This document shows positions 52,096 to 59,122 of a stretch of DNA of 64,000 nucleotides, in pieces. The position numbers were made by a program, and so were the translations under genes. The first letter of the stretch is position 1. Every line of letters begins with the position of its first letter. The stretch is from Mobilicoccus massiliensis. GTDB lineage: Bacteria; Actinomycetota; Actinomycetes; Actinomycetales; Dermatophilaceae. The DNA lies in the NCBI RefSeq assembly GCF_000826525.2, contig NZ_LN651326.1, positions 261,277-325,276 on the forward strand, written 5' to 3'. The notes beneath the pieces were generated by a model. The model had not been told where the DNA came from. It made no database searches and saw only the letters and a program-made list of their open reading frames with translations.

Positions 52096-52518
52096 GTGTC
52101 CGAATCGCAGTCGATCCCCGTCGACGACGAGGCTGCGGAGTACGTCGCCCAGTGGTCCCAACTGCCGCATCCGCTCGAGGCAGCGGTGCTGCACGAGGTC
52201 AGCGACCCCGACGCCGCGGTACACCGGGCCGCCGAGGTCATCCACCGGCGTCCGCCGGGCATCGACGGGCCGACCCGTTCGGTCTGGGTGCTCGCCCACT
52301 GCACGCCCAGCGGCGAGGGCGAACGCAAACAGGTGTCGAGCTGGTGCTGGTACGCCACGCGCGCAGCGGCCGAGGCGGCGGAGGCCGCCGGGACCGGCCG
52401 CCCCACCGACACCATCGTCATGCACGAGACGTCGGTCCCCCGCGCCGTGCGCTGTGACGGTGTCGAGTCCTACCTCGCGAGGAACTACCGCGCCCGCTCG
52501 GTCGAACCACGCTGCTGA
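52096..52518 (+). CDS. Hypothetical protein
   Basis: A protein of about 140 residues, starting at GTG 52096 (VSESQSIPVDDEAAEYVAQW) behind GAGGAG at nine bases; the nearer ATG 52087 is too close to the ribosome site. It shows LPHPLEAAVLHEVSDPDAAV, RSVWVLAHCTP, and KQVSSWCWYATRAAAEAAEA. The composition suggests a small soluble alpha/beta protein. It follows the propeller gene by 100 bases in the same direction and may belong to the 43.8-52.5 kb cluster. No family is recognised. Confidence 0.6.
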   Translation: MSESQSIPVDDEAAEYVAQWSQLPHPLEAAVLHEVSDPDAAVHRAAEVIHRRPPGIDGPTRSVWVLAHCTPSGEGERKQVSSWCWYATRAAAEAAEAAGTGRPTDTIVMHETSVPRAVRCDGVESYLARNYRARSVEPRC

Positions 52519-52545
52519 GCTGCGGGTACGCGCCCGCCCCAGGAG

Positions 52546-53421
52546 TCAGGCGCCGGTGTAGGCCTCGCGATCCCGGTAGCGGCTCGGCGGCAGGCCGAAC
52601 TTCTTGGAGAAGGCGGCGCTGAACTCGAACGGGTCGGCGAACCCGCTGCGTCGTGCGACGGTGGCGACGCTCGCCTCCTCCTGGGCGAGCAGGGTGGCCG
52701 CACGCGTGAGGCGCCACTGTCGCAGATACGTCATCGGCGGTTCGCCGACGAGCAGTTGGAAGCGGCGCGAGAGCGAGGTGCGGCTGGTGCCGACGCGGTC
52801 GGCGACCTCCTGCAACGTCCACTGATGTCCCGGTTCGTCGTGGAACAGGTGGAGGGCCGCGCCGACGACGGGATCGAGCACCGCACGGGCCCACCCGTGG
52901 GCCTCGCTGTCGGCGACCCACCGGCGCACGGCGTCGATGAACAGCAGGTCGACCAGACGAACGAGGACGCTCGAGGTGGCGACGGAGAGGTGCGCGGCCT
53001 CCTCCTGCATGAGCTTCCACAGCGGGGCCCCGGGGTCGGTGCTGAAGACCCTCTCCGGTCCGAGCGTCGAGAGGAAGTCGATGGCCGCGTCGTCGGCCCG
53101 ACCGAACGAGCGCAGGAACAGGTGGGTGTCGCCGGCAGGAGAGGCGCCGGTGACGACCGGGGTGCGCGCGCCCCGGCGCGGCAGGCTCGGCCGTTCGCAG
53201 GAGTTCGTGAGAACTCGGGGGCCGTCGGGACGCAGGAACGCGAGGTCTCCGGTGCGAAGATGCAGCGGGTTGCCCTCGTCACCGTGGCACCATGCCTCGC
53301 CACCTGCCAGCGCGACGATCGTCACGGTCGGCGGCTCGGTCAGCGCGACCGACCACGGCGCGCCCACCCTGAGGTCGAGCGTGCGTTCACCACCGTCGAG
53401 GAGGGCGCTGAGGGGGTCCAC
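52546..53421 (-). CDS. AraC-family transcriptional regulator (cupin + HTH_18)
   Basis: A 291-residue regulator. The N-terminal half is a cupin-like sensor domain (VTIVALAGGEAWCHGDEGNP). The C-terminal half carries paired AraC helix-turn-helix motifs: WTLQEVADRVGTSRTSLSRR and EASVATVARRSGFADPFEFS, ending FSKKFGLPPSRYRDREAY. The subgroup beginning 'DPLSALLDGG' is common in actinobacteria, often near redox or transport genes. The start is GTG 53421. No adjacent target is evident. Confidence 0.92.
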   Translation of the reverse strand: MDPLSALLDGGERTLDLRVGAPWSVALTEPPTVTIVALAGGEAWCHGDEGNPLHLRTGDLAFLRPDGPRVLTNSCERPSLPRRGARTPVVTGASPAGDTHLFLRSFGRADDAAIDFLSTLGPERVFSTDPGAPLWKLMQEEAAHLSVATSSVLVRLVDLLFIDAVRRWVADSEAHGWARAVLDPVVGAALHLFHDEPGHQWTLQEVADRVGTSRTSLSRRFQLLVGEPPMTYLRQWRLTRAATLLAQEEASVATVARRSGFADPFEFSAAFSKKFGLPPSRYRDREAYTGA

Positions 53422-53479
53422 TCGGCACAGGCTAGCCTCGCGATCCCCGCGCGCATCTGTATGACACGACCCCCATCTC

Positions 53480-53496
53480 GGAACCCTTCGGGGTCC
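53480..53496. terminator. Short hairpin between AraC and LysR genes
   Basis: GGAACCC, TTCG, GGGTCC: a six-base stem with a TTCG tetraloop. Its one mismatch is a G-U pair on the minus strand. Lies just after the LysR stop. No U-tract. Confidence 0.35.
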
Positions 53497-53503
53497 TTCG
53501 TGT

Positions 53504-54424
53504 TCAGCGTCCCGTCTGTGTCCACGATGTGGACACGCGACTGTGAAGTTGCTCGATGAAGCGACGGACCCCCGGACGCGCCGCGGAGGACTCCCGATAG
53601 ACGAGGTGCAGGCGCCGAAAGGGGGTCACTCCCGTCAGTGGCAGTGCGCGAATGGTCGGCGGCAACTCGCCGTACGCGATCCGCGGAAGCAGCGCGTTGC
53701 ACAGTCCGGCCGACACCAGCGCGAGTTGCCCGGCGATCTCGTCGACGAGGTGGTGGATCCGGGGGCGGCGGCCGGCCGCGCTCATCCGCCGGATGAGCCA
53801 GTTGCGGCAGAACCCCTCGAGATCGTCGGTGACCCAGACGTCGTCGACGAGTTCGTCGAGCGAGACCTCCGGCCGGCCGGCGAGGGGGTGAGCGGCCGGC
53901 ACGAGCACCTCGATGGGGTCGTCACCCACCGCCGTCGAGGTGAATCCCCTGGTCGCAGTGGGCATCGCGTCACCCCAGAGATGGATGACCGCCACGTCGA
54001 CGTGGCCGCCGAGGACCGCGTCGTGGGCCCGGTCGGGGAACATCTCGTGCAGCCGGACCTCCAGGCCGGGAGCCTCGTCCCGGAGCTCGGCGAGCGCGGG
54101 AGCCACGAACGGGCCGATGACGCTGGGAAAGCTCGCGACCCGCAGGGTGCCGCTGAGGTCGTGCCGCAGATCCTCGAGCCGGGCCACCGCACGGTCGTTG
54201 ACCGCGCTGATCTCGTCGGCCGCCTCGACGAGGATGCGGGCGGCGTCGGTGAGCACGACCCCCCGTCCGGCCCGTTCGAGCAGGCGGGCGTCGACCTCGC
54301 GTTCGAGCTTGCTGATCTGCTGACTCACGGCCGAGGAGGTGAGGCCCAGCTCCAGCGCGGCGTCGAGCACGGATCCGTGCACGTGAACCGCCTGAAGACA
54401 CTGCAATCGACGCATATCGAGCAT
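53504..54424 (-). CDS. LysR-family transcriptional regulator
   Basis: A 306-residue LysR regulator. The winged HTH is MRRLQCLQAVHVHGSVLDAA (about 4-23) through LTSSAVSQQISKLEREVDAR. The effector-binding domain covers about 90-300, with HEMFPDRAHDAVLGGHVDVA. The start overlaps a perfect palindrome at 54423-54439, suggesting autorepression. It is divergent from a 54-residue peptide gene whose promoter would share the region. Confidence 0.92.
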   Translation of the reverse strand: MLDMRRLQCLQAVHVHGSVLDAALELGLTSSAVSQQISKLEREVDARLLERAGRGVVLTDAARILVEAADEISAVNDRAVARLEDLRHDLSGTLRVASFPSVIGPFVAPALAELRDEAPGLEVRLHEMFPDRAHDAVLGGHVDVAVIHLWGDAMPTATRGFTSTAVGDDPIEVLVPAAHPLAGRPEVSLDELVDDVWVTDDLEGFCRNWLIRRMSAAGRRPRIHHLVDEIAGQLALVSAGLCNALLPRIAYGELPPTIRALPLTGVTPFRRLHLVYRESSAARPGVRRFIEQLHSRVSTSWTQTGR

Positions 54425-54439
54425 GTAGCGATGCTACAT
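54423..54439. promoter_or_regulatory. Palindrome at LysR start
   Basis: ATGTAGC, GAT, GCTACAT: perfect seven-base arms around a three-base centre. The first base pairs form the LysR start codon. A second weaker pair, TGTGGT...ACCACA, lies about 40 bases further on. Likely operator(s) of the LysR regulator. Confidence 0.6.
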
Positions 54440-54611
54440 AGTAGACCGCACTTTACGTCACTTGTGGTTACCAGTTGATGTACCACATAATTGACTCGTC
54501 GCTGCGATACACCCGGCAACGGGCCACCACGAATCTGGTCGACAACGCCGTCCCACTCGTGATGCCGCACCCTCCGCGACCACCACACATCATCACCGAG
54601 GGGGTTTCATC

Positions 54612-54776
54612 ATGTTCGCTTTCTTCTTCATCGTTCTCGCTCTCGTCGCCATGACCACGGTCGGTTCGCACTCGCGTAGCCACGAGTCGGTCTCCGGCAA
54701 CCTGCGCCGCGCTGGCCAGGGCCTGTCCACCGTCGAGATGACTCGCCAGGCCAACATCGCGCTGCCGCTGCGCTGA
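54612..54776 (+). CDS. 54-residue peptide with one membrane helix
   Basis: A short gene, ATG 54612 with GAGGGGGTTTCATC upstream, a fitting ribosome site. The product begins MFAFFFIVLALVAMTTVGSH, one strongly hydrophobic helix, then a polar tail (SHESVSGNLRRAGQGLSTVE) ending in IALPLR. No family recognised. It is divergently paired with the LysR regulator, sharing a 187-base AT-richer promoter region that holds the operator palindrome, so it is the best candidate for the LysR target. Confidence 0.6.
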   Translation: MFAFFFIVLALVAMTTVGSHSRSHESVSGNLRRAGQGLSTVEMTRQANIALPLR

Positions 54777-54814
54777 CGTCACCTCCCCCTCCACGGCCTG
54801 CGCCCCTTCGGCGC

Positions 54815-55597
54815 ATGCGCCATGCTGACGTCGTGACGGACGTCTTCTCCGCGCCGCCCCTCGTGCTCGCACACCGGGGCGGCGCCCTCATGTCCGTGAA
54901 CATCGGCCGCGAGAACACGCTCGCGGCCTTTCGCGCCGCCTGGGAGGCCGGCGCCCGGCACATGGAGACCGACGTCCACGCCGCCGCCGACGGGGTGCTG
55001 GTCGCCGCGCACGACGAGGTCCTCGACCGCGTCAGTGACCGCATCGGCGCGATCGCCGAACTGCCGTCGAGCGAGGTGCGCGCCGCCTCGGTGGGAGGCG
55101 AGCAGATCCCGCTGCTCACCGAACTCATGGACGCGCTTCCTGCCGCGACGTTCACGATCGACCTCAAGGCGCCAGGTGCGGTGGTGCCCCTGGCGGCCGT
55201 CCTCGCCGACCCGAGTCGCGGACGACGCGCCTGCGTCGGCTCCTTCTCCGATCGCCGGCTGTGGCGCTTTCGCGCGCTGACTCGCGGCCGGGTCGCGACG
55301 TCGTCGGGGCGGATCGGCATCGCGCTCCTGCGACTGTTGCCGATCGCGTGGCGGTGGCTGCGCACCCCGGGCGTCGTCTACCAAGTACCGATGTATCAGT
55401 ACATCGGGCCGGTCCGGGTACGCGTCGTCACGCCGGGTTTCGTGCGCCGCGCCCACGCCCTCGGCAAGCAGGTGCACGTGTGGACGATCGACGATCCCGC
55501 GACCATGCGCGAGCTCCTCGACCTCGGGGTCGACGGCATCGTCACCGACCGCCCCGACCTCGCACTCGAGGTTCTCGCCACGCGCCCGGGCGCCTGA
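54815..55597 (+). CDS. Glycerophosphodiester phosphodiesterase family protein
   Basis: A 260-residue TIM-barrel phosphodiesterase that hydrolyses glycerophosphodiesters to glycerol-3-phosphate and an alcohol. The catalytic opening is LVLAHRGGAL, followed by RENTLAAFRAAWEAGARHME and TDVHAAADGVLVAAHD, giving the metal-binding Glu, Glu/Asp and His. The late QVHVWTIDDPATMRELLDLG and VDGIVTDRPDL are the usual barrel end. Internal GIALLRLLPIAWRWLRTPGV is unusually hydrophobic. The start at 54815 is ATG; GTG 54833 is possible. Confidence 0.9.
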   Translation: MRHADVVTDVFSAPPLVLAHRGGALMSVNIGRENTLAAFRAAWEAGARHMETDVHAAADGVLVAAHDEVLDRVSDRIGAIAELPSSEVRAASVGGEQIPLLTELMDALPAATFTIDLKAPGAVVPLAAVLADPSRGRRACVGSFSDRRLWRFRALTRGRVATSSGRIGIALLRLLPIAWRWLRTPGVVYQVPMYQYIGPVRVRVVTPGFVRRAHALGKQVHVWTIDDPATMRELLDLGVDGIVTDRPDLALEVLATRPGA

Positions 55598-55738
55598 GCC
55601 GGAGGTTTCTCACCACGCGCCCCGGCGCCGGAGTCGCCCGGCCTGCGACTCCAATGGCCTTGCCCGGCAGGCCACCACGACCGTCTCACCTGATGAACCG
55701 GCCGGACGTCTCCCCCGGTCTCGGCGCTTACCGTGGAG
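55598..55738. other. Leader upstream of riboswitch
   Basis: The 140 bases between the GDPD gene and the SAM riboswitch should hold the metB promoter. No unambiguous -10/-35 pair could be picked. The GDPD terminator is not evident either. Confidence 0.35.
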
Positions 55739-55861
55739 AGACATCCATCCAGACCGGCTGAGGGACAGGCCCGACGACGCCGGGGCAACCGGCCCGCATC
55801 TCGCGGGTGCACGGTGCCAATTCCTGCGGAGGGCGCGGTTGCCCGCCGGAAGATGGGTCGA
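55739..55861 (+). promoter_or_regulatory. SAM riboswitch (S-box/SAM-I type)
   Basis: Contains the conserved S-box core in order: CTGAGGGACAGGCCC, GACGCCGGGGCAACCGG, then GTGCACGGTGCCAATTCCTG. Flanking segments ACATCCATCC and AGATGGGTC can pair as the closing P1 helix. It stands 76 bases upstream of the cystathionine gamma-synthase gene, whose pathway makes methionine, the SAM precursor. High SAM should lower metB expression. Whether the aptamer is strictly SAM-I or the related SAM-IV cannot be settled by eye; the core favours SAM-I. Confidence 0.9.
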
Positions 55862-55936
55862 GCCGGGGCATGCCCGGCGCGCTCCTTCCCCGCATGGACG
55901 GCATCTCGGCTGTCACGCCTGAGCGAAGGAGCAGAC
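55862..55936 (+). promoter_or_regulatory. Riboswitch expression platform with anti-Shine-Dalgarno
   Basis: GCTCCTTC at 55881-55888 is perfectly complementary to the metB ribosome site GAAGGAGC at 55925-55932, four bases before the ATG. In one conformation the leader hides the ribosome site; in the other, upstream pairing with the aptamer's 3' end (AGCCGGGGCATGCCCGGC hairpin region) could free it. No U-tract hairpin is seen, so control is probably at translation initiation. Confidence 0.65.
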
Positions 55937-57103
55937 ATGAGCGACATCTCCCGCATCACCCGTGGCCTGCGTGCCGGCATCGGCACCGACGAGAGCCAGG
56001 GCGCCGTGGTGCCGCCCATGTACCTGAGCAGCACGTACTCGTTCACCGGGCTCGGCGAGCCGCGCCCGTACGACTACACGCGGTGCGGCAACCCGACCCG
56101 CGACGTGCTCGCGGAGGCCATCTCGACGCTCGAGGGCGGCGCCGGCACGACGATCACCGCGAGCGGCATGGCCGCGATCACCAACATCCTCTACGTGCTC
56201 GTCGAGCGCGGCGGCACCGTCGTCGTCCCGCACGACTGTTACGGCGGGAGCTGGCGCCTGTTCGACTCCCTGCACGCACGCGGAGACATCCGCATGGTGA
56301 CCGTCGACTTCTCCGACCCCGCTCAGCTCGACGCGGCGCTCGCGCAGTCGCCGGCGTTGGTGTGGATCGAGACGCCGAGCAACCCGCTGCTGCGCATCAC
56401 CGACATCGAGGCGGTGACGAAGGCCGCACACGCCGCAGGCGCCAAGGTCGTCGCGGACAACACGTTCTGTTCGCCGCTCGTCCAGCGGCCGTTCGAGTTC
56501 GGTGTCGACGCGGTCGTGCACTCGACGACCAAGTACGTCAACGGGCACAGCGACGTCGTCGGCGGGGCGGTCGTCGCCGCCGACGAGGAGCTCGCCGAGC
56601 AGGTGGCCTGGTGGGCGAACGTCCTCGGCCTGCCCGCGAGCCCGTACGACTCGGCTCAGACCCTGCGCGGTCTGCGTACCCTCGCCGTGCGTCTCGAGGC
56701 GCACCAGCGCAACGCGGCCGCGGTCGCCGAGCTCTTCGCCTCCCACGATGCGGTGTCGCATACGTACTACCCGGGTCTGCCCGAGCACCCCGGTCACGAG
56801 ATCGCCGCGCGCCAGCAGCACGGCTTCGGTGGCATGGTGAGCGCCGAGCTCGCGGGCGGCTACGACGCCGTGGCCGCCTTCGTCGACGGGCTGCAGGTGT
56901 TCAACCTCGCCGAATCCCTCGGCGGCATCGAGTCACTCGTCGCCCACCCGCCCACGATGACCCACTCCTCGATGACCGAGGAGGCCCGCGAGGTCGCCGG
57001 CATCCGCGAGGGCCTGCTGCGGTTCTCCGTCGGCATCGACGCCACCGAGGACATCCTCATCGACCTGCGCGCCGCCCTGGACCGCGCGGCAAAGGTGGGA
57101 TGA
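55937..57103 (+). CDS. metB: Cystathionine gamma-synthase / O-succinylhomoserine (thiol)-lyase family
   Basis: A 388-residue PLP enzyme of the Cys/Met-metabolism family, joining an activated homoserine to cysteine. PLP-binding lysine is in VHSTTKYVNGHSDVVGGAVV (about residue 200). The Tyr/Arg phosphate ligands are in YDYTRCGNPTRDVLAEAIST, and the Asp contacting the pyridine nitrogen is in VVADNTFCSPL. C-terminal QVFNLAESLGGIESLVAHPP and MTHSSMTEEAREVAGIREGL match cystathionine gamma-synthase; methionine gamma-lyase cannot be fully excluded, but the SAM riboswitch supports a biosynthetic role. The last 244 bases overlap an antisense DUF3800 reading frame. Confidence 0.9.
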   Translation: MSDISRITRGLRAGIGTDESQGAVVPPMYLSSTYSFTGLGEPRPYDYTRCGNPTRDVLAEAISTLEGGAGTTITASGMAAITNILYVLVERGGTVVVPHDCYGGSWRLFDSLHARGDIRMVTVDFSDPAQLDAALAQSPALVWIETPSNPLLRITDIEAVTKAAHAAGAKVVADNTFCSPLVQRPFEFGVDAVVHSTTKYVNGHSDVVGGAVVAADEELAEQVAWWANVLGLPASPYDSAQTLRGLRTLAVRLEAHQRNAAAVAELFASHDAVSHTYYPGLPEHPGHEIAARQQHGFGGMVSAELAGGYDAVAAFVDGLQVFNLAESLGGIESLVAHPPTMTHSSMTEEAREVAGIREGLLRFSVGIDATEDILIDLRAALDRAAKVG

Positions 57104-57816
57104 GCACCTGCTGCTTCATCCAGAGAAGCGTTGACGTTCGAAAGGGTGAGATACCCCTTCTTGAGGGCGCGCGGTGCGCTGCTCTTAGGGGTAGAGAAGA
57201 AGTCCGACTCGGATTTCGACAGGCCGGTCGATGACAGCTTGGCCTGAAGCAGGGCCAGGGTGCAGCACAGGTCGGCTGCCTGGAAGAGGCTGTAGTCGGC
57301 GGGGATCACCTTGCGTACCTCTACGTTGGTCAGGAGAGCATTGAACACACTGTTGACCAGATCCGTGATCTCACGCTGCCCGTTGTCGTAGTAGATGACC
57401 AGCTTCTCCCATGCCTCCAGGTATTCACGATGCTCTTGAACGAGCGCCCCCAGACCCCGAGACATGGCTCCCACGAGTTGATCCCTACCGCTGAGTTCAC
57501 GTTTGTCGAAGACGAGGCAAGCCACCCGTACGTCGCAGTGACGAACGAAGTCGTGAAGGATGCGAAAGAGTGACCGACGCTGCTTCATGTCCATCCAGCG
57601 GTAGTCGTTCTCTCGGCGAATGAGAGGTGCGGTGTGAATGGCGTGCCGACTCGCGAGACCGTGGGCGACGAGGGCGTGGTGAATGTGCTCCAACTGGCTG
57701 AGGATGTCGGTCCGTTGGTCATGGAAGACCAACGCCAGCACATAGAACGGCGAGTGCCGCTGCAACGGCCCGAAGTCACCGGACTCATCGATGAAGACAC
57801 TCAGTTCACGCGACAC
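56860..57816 (-). CDS. DUF3800 protein with antisense C-terminal extension
   Basis: A 318-residue frame starting at GTG 57816 after AGGACC. The DUF3800 domain begins LSVFIDESGDFGPLQRHSPF, with the acidic residue pair in FIDESGD, followed by AIHTAPLIRREN, VIYYDNGQ and ADLCCTLALLQAKLS; family members are predicted RNase H-fold proteins of unknown role, often in mobile regions. The natural end of such proteins falls near ALKKGYLTL (about 57150), but no stop occurs, and the frame continues as about 80 low-meaning residues antisense to metB. GC and codon use in 57104-57816 are lower than in neighbours, suggesting transfer. Its 5' end lies ten bases from the upstream gene's terminator. Confidence 0.78.
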   Translation of the reverse strand: MSRELSVFIDESGDFGPLQRHSPFYVLALVFHDQRTDILSQLEHIHHALVAHGLASRHAIHTAPLIRRENDYRWMDMKQRRSLFRILHDFVRHCDVRVACLVFDKRELSGRDQLVGAMSRGLGALVQEHREYLEAWEKLVIYYDNGQREITDLVNSVFNALLTNVEVRKVIPADYSLFQAADLCCTLALLQAKLSSTGLSKSESDFFSTPKSSAPRALKKGYLTLSNVNASLDEAAGAHPTFAARSRAARRSMRMSSVASMPTENRSRPSRMPATSRASSVIEEWVIVGGWATSDSMPPRDSARLNTCSPSTKAATAS

Positions 57817-57826
57817 GGTCCTGCCC

Positions 57827-57858
57827 AAAAAAAATAGGCGGGGGAAATCCCCGCCTAT
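57827..57858 (-). terminator. Intrinsic terminator with U8 tract, minus strand
   Basis: ATAGGCGGGG / CCCCGCCTAT stem with a five-base loop, followed on the minus strand by eight T. It ends transcription from the esterase gene at 57945. It also sits only about ten bases upstream of the DUF3800 start, leaving no separate promoter space for that gene. Confidence 0.88.
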
Positions 57859-57944
57859 AGGGTGGGCCAGGGCCTTGCGGGCCAGCCCAGGAACCGCATC
57901 CTACCACGGGCCCGCGGTTCGGGGTGGTCCGCGAGCCCCGCCGC

Positions 57945-59048
57945 TCAGGCGAACCCCGGCGCCGTCTTCTTCAGCCAGGCGAAGGCGTGGGGGATGAGCG
58001 GCTTCCAGGCCCCGACGCGGTGGCCGGTGTCGGGGGTCTCCCATGCGGTGACCGAGAACGGGGCACGGGCCGCGGCGACGAGGTCGGCCGAGGAGGGCGC
58101 GGCATAGGTATCCCTGTGGGAGTACTGCGTGAGCAGGGCCACCGGTGGTGGGTCGGTGCGCGCGAGCCGCGGCAGGTCGTAGGGCGTGCCTTCGGGCGGG
58201 AACGGCGTGTAGTGCGCGGAGAACACCGGCCGGGTATAGCCGCCAAGGGAGATCCCCGCGGCGTAGGTCTGCGGATGCCGCATCGCCGCCATCGACGCGC
58301 AGTAGCCGCCGGCGCTGTAACCCAGCGTCGCCCACGATCCCCGGTCGGGCGCCGCGCCGAGGGTGCGCACCGCCCACGCGGGGACGTCCGTGGTCAGCCA
58401 GGTCTCCATCTTCCCGGCCGGTCCGTCGACGCACTCGGTGTCGAACTCCACCGGTGACCAGTCGGGGATGACGATCACCGTGTCACGCAGCCCCTGGGCG
58501 GCCCAGTCGCCGAGCCGGAGATTGGCGAACGCGCTCTGCGCCGACACCGGGTAGCCGTGGAAGACCTCGAGTACCCGGCGAGGCGCCGCCGTCCCGGCCG
58601 GCGGCGTCCAGACGTGCACCTTGCCGGTGTGCCCACTGGCCGGGCCGGAGACCGTGTACGTCGTGAGTCCGGTGTGCGGGTCGGTCGTCGGTGCCGCGGA
58701 CGGCGCGACGTTCGCGTTCGCGGGCCCCCAGGGCCCGACGTCGGTCGCTGCCGCCGAGCCGGGAGCCGCACCGTGCTCGGTCATCGCCGCGTCGCCGGGT
58801 CCGAGCAGGACGGAGCCCAGGTCACGCCACGAGACGAACCACAATCCGCCACGATTGACCGCCACCCCGACCGCGGCCACGAGCACCACCGTGACGAGGA
58901 GCTGCGCCACGACCCGGCCGACCACGGACTTCGCTCCGGGGGTGGCGAGGCGGGGCCAGAGGCGGGTCACGCCGACGAGCGCGCCGAGCGCGAGCAGACA
59001 CGCCACGAGCAGTGTTCCCGCGCCGGTGATCTCGAACGCCTCGGTCAT
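57945..59048 (-). CDS. Membrane-anchored alpha/beta hydrolase (esterase D/mycolyltransferase-like)
   Basis: A 367-residue protein. Three N-terminal hydrophobic segments fall within residues 1-80 (TLLVACLLALGALVGVTRLW; VVAQLLVTVVLVAAVGVAVN; a weaker one). An extracytoplasmic alpha/beta hydrolase domain follows. The nucleophile Ser is in TLGYSAGGYCASMAA, the acid is likely in QYSHRDTYAAPSS, and the His is in ETPDTGHRVGAWK. DWSPVEFDTECVDGP and HPQTYAAGISLGGYTRP are typical of the putative-esterase (antigen 85-like) branch. Its substrate may be a wall or lipid ester. Transcription ends at the U-rich terminator downstream. Confidence 0.85.
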   Translation of the reverse strand: MTEAFEITGAGTLLVACLLALGALVGVTRLWPRLATPGAKSVVGRVVAQLLVTVVLVAAVGVAVNRGGLWFVSWRDLGSVLLGPGDAAMTEHGAAPGSAAATDVGPWGPANANVAPSAAPTTDPHTGLTTYTVSGPASGHTGKVHVWTPPAGTAAPRRVLEVFHGYPVSAQSAFANLRLGDWAAQGLRDTVIVIPDWSPVEFDTECVDGPAGKMETWLTTDVPAWAVRTLGAAPDRGSWATLGYSAGGYCASMAAMRHPQTYAAGISLGGYTRPVFSAHYTPFPPEGTPYDLPRLARTDPPPVALLTQYSHRDTYAAPSSADLVAAARAPFSVTAWETPDTGHRVGAWKPLIPHAFAWLKKTAPGFA

Positions 59049-59122
59049 CTCCCCAGGCTACGGGCCCTTCGTCCGCCTCTAGCCCAGGTATCGACACAAC
59101 GCGCGCCGCATCTGTGCACGCC

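Noticed and set aside
43792..52518. Type VII secretion cluster
   Set aside because: No EccB-E, MycP, EsxA/B or PE/PPE-like gene in the window; only an EspI-like resemblance remains.
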